The position numbers and the translations under genes were made by a program. The notes beneath the pieces are model-generated. The model was not told the origin of the DNA. It ran no database searches and saw only the letters and a list, made by a program, of their open reading frames with translations. DNA of 57,836 bases from Streptococcus sp. A12 (lineage in GTDB: Bacteria; Bacillota; Bacilli; Lactobacillales; Streptococcaceae), in assembly GCF_905372335.1 (NCBI RefSeq), contig NZ_CAJPOU010000003.1:1-57836 (forward strand), given 5' to 3'. Below, in pieces: positions 6,873-12,884 of the stretch (positions are counted from its first letter, which is position 1; every line of letters begins with the position of its first letter).

Positions 6873-7511
6873 ATGAAGAAGAGAAAATTTGTAATTTTTT
6901 CGTTGTTAATGGTTCTATTATTATCTTTCTCTGGTTTTCAGTACTATAAGTATCAGAGAATTCATAATATTTTTGATGAAATATACTACGAAGAAAGTGA
7001 TTATCACAATTATACGTTTCTATGGAAAGGTCGAGCTTTTTATAAGTTAAAAGGTTTAAAAATTGTGGACAACGATTCTCAAGAAATTTCTATTCATTCT
7101 ATTGATTATAAAAGTGTAGATTTACCAAATACTATTCATTCTCTAGGTTATTATTTTTATTTTGGATTTCAGGAGATGACGAAAGTTGGGATAGAAATGC
7201 GTTTGAGACTACCAAATACAGAGACAACTATAAATGTAGAGTACCTGTACGATGTCAACAATCAGCAATTAGAACGCTATATGTGGTATCACGATGAGAA
7301 AAGCGTGAGATATTATCATCAGTCTCAAGTAGAAGCCTTTCTAGCGGAGCATGGAAAGACTGTTGATGAGATTCGCAAGGAAGCAGATGAAATACTCCGT
7401 CACAAAGTCTTGGCAGACTGGACTTCCATATATGCTAGTCGCTTTAGCCCAGATAATTGGGGCGACGTGACCGACAAGGATATTTGGAGAGAGGATCTTG
7501 GAGCAGACTAG
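6873..7511 (+). CDS. TipC-family immunity protein, membrane anchored
   Basis: 212-aa protein with an N-terminal membrane anchor (KKRKFVIFSLLMVLLLSFSGF, about 3-22) and an extracellular domain of about 185 residues rich in beta strands and aromatics. It resembles TipC proteins, which protect the producer from TelC at the outer face of the membrane. It starts 4 bp after the toxin stop codon, the expected toxin-immunity arrangement. The extracellular location agrees with a toxin that attacks cell-wall precursors rather than cytoplasmic targets. Family call from topology, length, context and partial resemblance, not from an alignment. Confidence 0.7.
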   Translation: MKKRKFVIFSLLMVLLLSFSGFQYYKYQRIHNIFDEIYYEESDYHNYTFLWKGRAFYKLKGLKIVDNDSQEISIHSIDYKSVDLPNTIHSLGYYFYFGFQEMTKVGIEMRLRLPNTETTINVEYLYDVNNQQLERYMWYHDEKSVRYYHQSQVEAFLAEHGKTVDEIRKEADEILRHKVLADWTSIYASRFSPDNWGDVTDKDIWREDLGAD

Positions 7512-7560
7512 TGACAGGTCTCAATCTGAGATGCTGAGGAAGAATGGGGGAGAAGTGCGT

Positions 7561-8067
7561 GTGAAAAACAAAAGAAAACAACTTAATAAATGGAATCTAG
7601 GATGTTCTGGAGTGGTTGCTATTGTAGCGACTGTGTTTTTCTATTATATTTATTTGTATTTCAAAAATGCGAGTTACACCTTGAAACCAGGGGATTCCAT
7701 AGTTTTAAAAGTTCCTACCTCAAAACAAAAGGAATTTTCTCCAAAATTGTATCTATCTCGGATTTCTGGTGGGAAATTAGAATTATCTGGGAGAACCTCA
7801 TGGTGGCAGAAGGGAGAAGGGAACCTTGTAGGGACTAACTATGATGTTTTGAAGCAAGAAATTAGCGAAACCTACTCATTATCAAGTAATATCCCAACAA
7901 AAATAATAAAAAATGATCCAAATAATAGTATCTATTTATCAAAAGAAGGTGTAGTTCTTCAATCTAAAGAATCTTGGGAATTTGAGCTTCCAAACTCAAA
8001 ACAAATAAAAATCACGAATATTTCAGACAAAGATATTAGATTTGAAGCGCAGGTGACAGGTGAATAG
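7561..8067 (+). CDS. Membrane-anchored protein of unknown function, last gene of toxin cassette
   Basis: 168-aa protein that I do not recognise. A basic N-terminus (KNKRKQLNK), a transmembrane helix (about 15-36, GCSGVVAIVATVFFYYIYLYF) and a 130-residue, probably extracytoplasmic beta-rich domain (KPGDSIVLKV, KQIKITNISDKDIRFEAQV). I prefer the GTG at 7561 because GGGGGAG lies 8 nt upstream; an in-frame ATG at 7531 and TTG at 7498 would overlap the immunity gene. It is in the same operon as toxin and immunity genes and shares the topology of an immunity protein. It could be a second immunity factor, an accessory factor, or an orphan immunity gene for another toxin. Confidence 0.6.
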   Translation: MKNKRKQLNKWNLGCSGVVAIVATVFFYYIYLYFKNASYTLKPGDSIVLKVPTSKQKEFSPKLYLSRISGGKLELSGRTSWWQKGEGNLVGTNYDVLKQEISETYSLSSNIPTKIIKNDPNNSIYLSKEGVVLQSKESWEFELPNSKQIKITNISDKDIRFEAQVTGE

Positions 8068-8083
8068 AGGAAACTAGAAAAGT

Positions 8084-8114
8084 AAAGTGAAAAAAATGAT
8101 TATTTTTTCACTTT
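8084..8114. terminator. Terminator after the toxin cassette
   Basis: AAAGTGAAAAAAT (8084-8096) and ATTTTTTCACTTT (8102-8114) form a perfect 13-bp stem with a 5-nt loop, 17 bp after the last cassette stop codon. The A/T-rich arms would supply U-runs in either direction. Confidence 0.65.
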
Positions 8115-8164
8115 GATAGCTTTGTTCCTGTCTTCTTTTCTTTGTGAAATTTAAGTTACCAATT

Positions 8165-8370
8165 TTCACTCCCCTTTTTTCTTTTAGTTCTATGCTTCGT
8201 AGGTACTATTGATTCCCAGAGCTTCCTTTTTAGTGATTACTAGGAATCTATTTGTGTAAATTTCCCATACCTTTCAAATAATCATGCAACTGTCTCGAAT
8301 ATCTGTAGTTGAATATAACCGATTGGGACATATCGTCTAGTCTCTGATGATACTCTTGGGGCGATAAGGT
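8165..8370 (-). pseudogene. Remnant of a second integrase next to attR
   Basis: On the minus strand, 8165-8250 reads ITKKEALGINSTYEA followed by in-frame stops. It lines up with KTKKEALEAEQYLRS of the intact integrase (residues 36-50). Further upstream, 8253-8370 encodes a 40-residue open fragment (QEYHQRLDDMS and following) that I cannot assign. No full catalytic domain is present. Two GTTACTAAAA direct repeats follow (8378-8387 and 8389-8398). This looks like debris of an earlier or tandem element at the same tRNA site. Confidence 0.55.
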
Positions 8371-8489
8371 ATGGAGCGTTACTAAAAAGTTACTAAAATT
8401 TGGAAAATGAGTCTATTTTGCAAGATTCAAAAGTCCTAAAACCCTATTAAATCAAGGATATAAGATTTAAAAAGTGTATTCATAGAACT

Positions 8490-8613
8490 CAAAATCCAGT
8501 GTCCGCAAGGACGTGCCGGTTCGACCCCGGCCGCCGGTATAGTATTAAAGACAAGGTTTTCGGACCTTGTCTTTTTCTTTTATTTGTTCAATTTGTAACG
8601 CTGAGTTACTTAA
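8490..8613 (+). repeat. Right attachment repeat (attR) with truncated tRNA-Leu copy
   Basis: Repeats positions 1-124 with one mismatch (8589). It holds only the tRNA 3' half (anticodon loop onwards, about 8486-8539) and the terminator (8550-8581), so it is not a functional tRNA. Identity may begin a few bases earlier (ACT before CAAAATCC). The chromosome resumes at 8614, with adcR next. Confidence 0.85.
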
Positions 8614-8653
8614 CAGTTACTAAAAATTGTTTTTATTGTTTTCTGAAAATACT

Positions 8654-8708
8654 TTGACTATTTTCCTTTACTGTGTTATAATTAACCGGTAAAGTATTTA
8701 CTGGTTAA
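8654..8708 (+). promoter_or_regulatory. adcR promoter with AdcR operator
   Basis: TTGACT (8654-8659), 17-bp spacer, TATAAT (8677-8682). Directly downstream and touching the -10, TTAACCGGTAAA (8682-8693) and TTTACTGGTTAA (8697-8708) form an almost perfect palindrome with the TTAACYRGTTAA-type half-sites of zinc-loaded AdcR. Binding here would block initiation, so zinc represses the uptake operon and AdcR itself. Confidence 0.85.
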
Positions 8709-8724
8709 TAGAAAGGAAGTTCCT

Positions 8725-9162
8725 ATGAAGATTGCTAATCAGATAGATGAGTTTTTGAATTCTATCTTACTTATTTCTGAGAATCAGCATGAAGTATTGA
8801 TAGGTTCTTGTACAAGTGGTTTTTCTTTAACCAATACGCAAGAACACATTTTAATGTTATTATCAAAGAATAATTATTCCAATTCTGAGCTTGCTAAATT
8901 GCTGAATGTTAGTCAAGCTGCTGTTACCAAAGCTGTTAAACAACTACTTTCTTTTGGTATGCTGGAAGCTCTGAAGGATGATAAAGACGCTCGGATTGTT
9001 TTGTACCGTTTAACAGATTTGGGGCGTCCAGTTGCTGAGGAACATTCTCATCATCATGATCATACTTTGGATGTTTATAATCAAGTTTTGAGCGAATTTT
9101 CTCAAGAAGAACAAATGGTTATTTCTAAGTTTTTATCTCGCTTATTGGAGGATCTTCGTTAA
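8725..9162 (+). CDS. adcR: Zinc-responsive MarR-family repressor AdcR
   Basis: 145-aa MarR-type regulator. A winged helix-turn-helix occupies about 45-95 (NSELAKLLNVSQAAVTKAVKQL). The zinc ligands known in pneumococcal AdcR appear with a one-residue shift: C29, E40, H41, E106, H107 and H111 (EEHSHHHDH). With zinc bound it represses the adc operon and other zinc-uptake genes. The gene follows a consensus promoter overlapped by an AdcR palindrome and has AAAGGAAG as ribosome-binding site. It overlaps adcC by one base (TAATG). The tRNA-borne element ends about 40 bp upstream of its promoter, so insertion leaves its control intact. Confidence 0.95.
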   Translation: MKIANQIDEFLNSILLISENQHEVLIGSCTSGFSLTNTQEHILMLLSKNNYSNSELAKLLNVSQAAVTKAVKQLLSFGMLEALKDDKDARIVLYRLTDLGRPVAEEHSHHHDHTLDVYNQVLSEFSQEEQMVISKFLSRLLEDLR

Positions 9163-9866
9163 TGCGTTATATTACTGTTAAAGATCTTTCGTTTTATTAT
9201 GATCGTGAGCCTGTACTAGAAGGTGTGAATTATTACTTGGACAGCGGTGAGTTTGTGACGCTGACTGGTGAGAATGGCGCCGCCAAATCTACTTTGATCA
9301 AGGCAAGTCTTGGCATCTTAAAACCAAAAGTAGGGACGGTTGAAATTGCTAAGGAAAATGTAGCTGGTAAAAAATTACGAATTGCCTATCTTCCGCAACA
9401 AATTGCAAGCTTTAATGCTGGCTTTCCCAGTTCTGTTTATGAGTTTGTGAAATCAGGGCGGTATCCTCGTAAGGGTTGGTTTCGTCGGTTAAATCATCAC
9501 GATGAGGAGCACATTCTAGCTAGTTTATCTGCTGTTGGGATGTTAGAGCATCGTGATAAACCATTAGGGGCTCTATCCGGTGGCCAGAAACAACGGGCTG
9601 TCATTGCACGAATGTTTGCGTCTGATCCAGATATTTTTGTCTTGGATGAACCGACTACTGGGATGGATGCTGGTAGTAAGGATGAGTTTTATGAATTGAT
9701 GCACCACAGTGCCCATCATCATGGGAAGGCTGTTTTGATGATTACGCATGATCCTGAAGAGGTAAGCCATTACGCGGATCGCAATATTCACCTGGTGAGA
9801 AAACAAAATTCTCCATGGCGTTGCTTTAATGTCCATGAGAAAGATGGAGGTGAGGACCATGCTTAA
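9162..9866 (+). CDS. adcC: Zinc ABC transporter ATP-binding protein AdcC
   Basis: 234-aa ATPase that powers zinc import with AdcB and AdcA. Walker A is GENGAAKST (36-44), the Q-loop lies at LPQQ (87-90), the signature is LSGGQ (138-142), and Walker B plus D-loop are LDEPTTGMD (161-169), with the switch histidine in MITHD. The double alanine in the Walker A loop is usual for this family. Start ATG overlaps the adcR stop codon and its end overlaps upstream codons of the adcB reading frame, so the genes are translated as one unit. Confidence 0.95.
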   Translation: MRYITVKDLSFYYDREPVLEGVNYYLDSGEFVTLTGENGAAKSTLIKASLGILKPKVGTVEIAKENVAGKKLRIAYLPQQIASFNAGFPSSVYEFVKSGRYPRKGWFRRLNHHDEEHILASLSAVGMLEHRDKPLGALSGGQKQRAVIARMFASDPDIFVLDEPTTGMDAGSKDEFYELMHHSAHHHGKAVLMITHDPEEVSHYADRNIHLVRKQNSPWRCFNVHEKDGGEDHA

Positions 9867-10662
9867 TCTCTTTCAGTATGATTTTATGCAACGGGCCTTG
9901 TTGGCGATGGTTGCTATGAGTCTTTTCTCTCCTATCTTAGGTGTATTTTTGATTTTACGTCGCCAGAGCTTGATGAGTGATACGCTGAGTCACGTTTCTC
10001 TATCAGGGGTTGCTTTTGGTCTCTTCCTTGGTTTCTCCCCGACTATTTCTACAGTCATTGTGGTGATCATAGCGGCTGTATTTCTAGAGTACTTACGCAC
10101 AGTCTATAAAGATTTTATGGAAATTGGGACAGCGATTCTCATGTCGACGGGCTTGGCCTTGGCTTTGGTGATCATGAAGGGTGGCGGTAAAAGCTCCATG
10201 AGTTTGGACCAGTACCTATTTGGTTCTACCTTGACCATTACCGATGAGCAAGTGCTAGCTCTGTTTGTCATAGCGGCGATTGTTTTATGTTTGACGGTTC
10301 TCTTTATTCGTCCGATGTATATTCTTACGTTTGACGAGGATACAGCTTATGTAGATGGTTTACCCGTGCGTCTCATGTCTATTTTGTTTAATATTGTGAC
10401 AGGTGTGGCTATCGCTTTGATGATCCCTGCTGCGGGTTCCTTGTTGGTATCTACCATCATGGTCTTGCCAGCTAGTATTGCTTTAAAGCTAGGAAAAACA
10501 TTCCGTTCAGTCATGCTGTTGGCAGTGGTCATTGGTTTTGTAGGGATGGTCAGTGGTCTCATTCTTTCTTATTACCCGGATACACCGGTTAGTGCGACCA
10601 TTACCCTCTTATTTGTATCCTTCTTTTTGCTCTCAAATCTTTTTGTTAAATTTAGAAAATAG
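9859..10662 (+). CDS. adcB: Zinc ABC transporter permease AdcB
   Basis: 267-aa integral membrane protein of the ABC-3 (ZnuB/AdcB) family, with about eight or nine hydrophobic helices, that forms the zinc channel across the membrane. The early motif RRQSLMSDTLSHVSLSG (about 38-54) is characteristic. I chose ATG 9859 because GGAGGTGAGG lies just upstream and the length then matches the family; an in-frame ATG at 9829 would add ten residues inside adcC. It is followed 8 bp later by adcA. Confidence 0.95.
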   Translation: MLNLFQYDFMQRALLAMVAMSLFSPILGVFLILRRQSLMSDTLSHVSLSGVAFGLFLGFSPTISTVIVVIIAAVFLEYLRTVYKDFMEIGTAILMSTGLALALVIMKGGGKSSMSLDQYLFGSTLTITDEQVLALFVIAAIVLCLTVLFIRPMYILTFDEDTAYVDGLPVRLMSILFNIVTGVAIALMIPAAGSLLVSTIMVLPASIALKLGKTFRSVMLLAVVIGFVGMVSGLILSYYPDTPVSATITLLFVSFFLLSNLFVKFRK

Positions 10663-10670
10663 GTGATCTT

Positions 10671-12170
10671 ATGAAAAAACTTGCATGGCTGGTATTAGCC
10701 TTTTGTAGTCTTCTGTTAGTAGCTTGTAGTGGTGGTCAAAATCAGTCAGGGAAATTGAAAGTCATGACTACTTTCTATCCTGTCTATGAATTTACTAAGC
10801 AAGTCATCGGAGACGAGGGAGATGTGGAGCTCTTGATCGGGTCTGGTTCGGAACCCCATGATTTTGAATTGTCCGCCAAGGGTCGCGCAAAAATCCAAGA
10901 GTCAGATGTCTTTGTCTATGAGAATGAGAACATGGAAACGTGGGTGCCTCAGTTGTTGAAATCAATGGATGGCAAGAAAACCAAGGTTATCAAAGCGACG
11001 GAAAATATGCTGCTTTTACCAGGTGGTGAAGAAGAGCATGACCATGAGGGAGGGGAAGAACACCATCATGACTACGATCCTCATGTCTGGCTTTCTCCAC
11101 AGAGAGCTATTAAAATGGTGGAAACGATTCGTGATCAACTGGTGAAACAGTACCCAGATAAAAAGGCTAGCTTTACCGCTAATGCGGATACCTATATTGC
11201 CAAGTTGAAAAAATTGGATGACAGCTATACGAAAAGCTTATCTGAAGCGAAACAGAAAAATTTTGTCACTCAACACGCAGCTTTCCGTTATTTGGCCCTG
11301 GACTATGGCTTGAATCAAGTTTCTATTTCAGGTTTGTCACCAGATAGTGAACCGTCTGCGACTCGCTTGAGTGAATTGACAGAGTACATCAAGAAGAATG
11401 ACATCAAGGTCATCTACTTTGAAGAAAATGCTTCTAAATCCTTATCGAAAACCTTGTCTGCTGAAACCGGTGTGGATTTAGCTGTTTTGAATCCATTAGA
11501 GAGCTTGACAGATGAGCAGATGAAAGATGGTGAAGACTACATCTCTATCATGGGAGCCAACCTCAAATCTTTGGAGTTAACAACGACTCAAGCCGGAAAA
11601 GAGATCGCTCCAGAAGAGGAAGAAGACACCAAAACAGTGGCCAATGGCTACTTTGAAGACAGTGCTATTAAGGACCGAACTCTTTCAGATTATGTAGGTG
11701 ATTGGCAGTCTGTGTATCCTTATCTAAAAGATGGAACCTTGGATCAAGTCTTTGACTACAAATCTAAATTAACCAAGTCCAAAACAGCTGAAGAGTATAA
11801 AGCCTACTACACCACCGGTTATAAAACAGATGTCGACCGGATTGTCATTACAGACAAAACCATGACCTTCTATAAGAATGGCGAAGAGAAGAAGTTCGAA
11901 TACCGCTATGCTGGGAAGCATACGCTAACCTATACAAAAGGGAATCGTGGAGTGCGGTATCTCTTCGAAGCAACTGATCCGAATGCGGGTGAATTCAAGT
12001 ATGTTCAATTCAGTGACCACCAAATTGCTCCTAATAAGGCAACTCACTTCCATATTTTCTTCGGTGGGGAAAGCCAAGAGGCACTTTATAAGGAATTGGA
12101 AAATTGGCCTACTTACTACCCAAGTGACTTATCCGGATTCGAAATTGCGCAGGAAATGTTGGCCCACTAA
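10671..12170 (+). CDS. adcA: Zinc-binding lipoprotein AdcA with ZinT domain
   Basis: 499-aa surface lipoprotein that captures zinc for AdcBC. Signal peptide with lipobox ending at C19 (LLLVAC). The ZnuA-type cluster A-1 domain (about 25-305) shows H63 (EPHDF), a histidine/acid-rich loop (about 120-134), H138 (DPHVWLS) and QHAAF (near 204). The C-terminal ZinT domain (about 315-499; YVGDWQSVYPYL and ATHFHIFFG segments) is a second zinc-binding module known from streptococcal AdcA. Length is normal for the two-domain form. It is the last gene of the adc operon and is followed by a strong terminator. Confidence 0.95.
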   Translation: MKKLAWLVLAFCSLLLVACSGGQNQSGKLKVMTTFYPVYEFTKQVIGDEGDVELLIGSGSEPHDFELSAKGRAKIQESDVFVYENENMETWVPQLLKSMDGKKTKVIKATENMLLLPGGEEEHDHEGGEEHHHDYDPHVWLSPQRAIKMVETIRDQLVKQYPDKKASFTANADTYIAKLKKLDDSYTKSLSEAKQKNFVTQHAAFRYLALDYGLNQVSISGLSPDSEPSATRLSELTEYIKKNDIKVIYFEENASKSLSKTLSAETGVDLAVLNPLESLTDEQMKDGEDYISIMGANLKSLELTTTQAGKEIAPEEEEDTKTVANGYFEDSAIKDRTLSDYVGDWQSVYPYLKDGTLDQVFDYKSKLTKSKTAEEYKAYYTTGYKTDVDRIVITDKTMTFYKNGEEKKFEYRYAGKHTLTYTKGNRGVRYLFEATDPNAGEFKYVQFSDHQIAPNKATHFHIFFGGESQEALYKELENWPTYYPSDLSGFEIAQEMLAH

Positions 12171-12180
12171 TCAAATAGAG

Positions 12181-12204
12181 AAGGAACCAGTTGGTTCCTT
12201 TTTT
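12181..12204 (+). terminator. Terminator of the adc operon
   Basis: AAGGAACC and GGTTCCTT pair around AGTT and are followed by TTTT. It begins 11 bp after the adcA stop codon. Confidence 0.9.
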
Positions 12205-12219
12205 GATAGTAACAGAAAC

Positions 12220-12248
12220 TTGTCAAATTGCTAGAAAAAGGATAAAAT
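12220..12248 (+). promoter_or_regulatory. Promoter of the DUF6287 lipoprotein gene
   Basis: TTGTCA (12220-12225), 17-bp spacer, TAAAAT (12243-12248), about 36 bp before the start codon. Confidence 0.6.
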
Positions 12249-12283
12249 TAGGCTTATAGAATAGATTGAATGTGGGGAGATTC

Positions 12284-12829
12284 ATGATGAAAAAGTATCG
12301 TTTGCTATTGTTGCTTTCTGCTCTACTGTTTTTCCTTGGAGCCTGTGGTGATAAAAAGCAGGAGACAGGATCTGAAAGTAAAGAAAGTACAGTTCGTCAA
12401 TCGAAGGATAGCTCAGCTACTAGTGAAACTAAGAAAGCTGAGAATTCGAGTGATAAGAAAGAGAAAACAAAGATGGATATTGAAGCAATCGCTCAAGGGG
12501 ATTATAGTAGCGTAGCTGGTGTCTGGCAAGATGATAAGGGGAATAAACTCGTCTTTGATCAAAATGGTTTGGTCTCTAACGAATATGAGTCTTATGATCT
12601 TTCCTTGACAGACTATGGAACTGTTTCAGGAGGAGTCTACGGAGGAATCACAGGAGGATTTTTGATGGAATTCATTCCTGCTGGGCTTACGATTGATGAC
12701 CAAACGGACGAAAATGGAGAAGTCATCTTCCATGATGATTCTGATGCCAGCAAGGATCGTCTCTGGACCGGAACTGGAATGTACAGTTTTACGGAACAAG
12801 GTTCTTTTCTCTATAAGGTTGGGGATTAG
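12284..12829 (+). CDS. DUF6287 family lipoprotein
   Basis: 181-aa predicted lipoprotein. Hydrophobic signal sequence with lipobox LGAC (cysteine about residue 21), then a low-complexity linker rich in S, K, E and T (about 25-65) that would span the cell wall, then a C-terminal domain (about 68-181) of the DUF6287 type with IAQGDYSSVAGVWQDDKGN. Function is unknown; this domain recurs in streptococcal surface lipoproteins. I chose ATG 12284, preceded by GGGGAGA; ATG 12287 is equally possible, and an upstream in-frame ATG at 12266 lacks a good site. Monocistronic: its own promoter and a terminator shared with the convergent GH92 gene. Confidence 0.85.
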   Translation: MMKKYRLLLLLSALLFFLGACGDKKQETGSESKESTVRQSKDSSATSETKKAENSSDKKEKTKMDIEAIAQGDYSSVAGVWQDDKGNKLVFDQNGLVSNEYESYDLSLTDYGTVSGGVYGGITGGFLMEFIPAGLTIDDQTDENGEVIFHDDSDASKDRLWTGTGMYSFTEQGSFLYKVGD

Positions 12830-12846
12830 CTAGTATATGTGTAATG

Positions 12847-12884
12847 AAAAAGAATGAAGAGTGTCCTACTCTTCATTCTTTTTT
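12847..12884. terminator. Bidirectional terminator between lipoprotein and GH92 genes
   Basis: AAAAAGAATGAAGAGT and ACTCTTCATTCTTTTT form a 16-bp stem with a short loop between convergent genes. The arms give T-runs on both strands. Confidence 0.85.

Larger units (their letters stand above)
1..8613. mobile_element. Integrated mobilizable-type element in tRNA-Leu carrying an LXG toxin cassette
   Basis: The region lies between two 124-bp direct repeats (1-124 and 8490-8613, one mismatch) that contain the 3' half of a tRNA-Leu gene and its terminator. Right after the left repeat comes a leftward module: tyrosine integrase, DUF3173 protein, a 128-aa protein, a Rep_trans initiator/relaxase and a coiled-coil DNA-binding-like protein. 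A rightward XRE repressor and the toxin cargo (4516-8067) follow. There is no FtsK-like coupling protein and no type IV secretion gene, so the element looks mobilizable or replicating by rolling circle rather than self-conjugative. The region is visibly more AT-rich than the adjacent adc and glycosidase genes. The left boundary is at the window edge, so the left repeat may extend further. Confidence 0.85.

Noticed and set aside
8486..8539. Second functional tRNA-Leu gene
   Set aside because: Only the 3' half from the anticodon loop onward is present; it is the integration-derived repeat.
1..8613. Self-conjugative ICE
   Set aside because: No coupling protein, VirB4-like ATPase or other type IV secretion gene is present in the element.
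9829..9858. Longer AdcB with ten extra N-terminal residues
   Set aside because: The extension lies within adcC, while ATG 9859 has a good ribosome-binding site and gives the family length.
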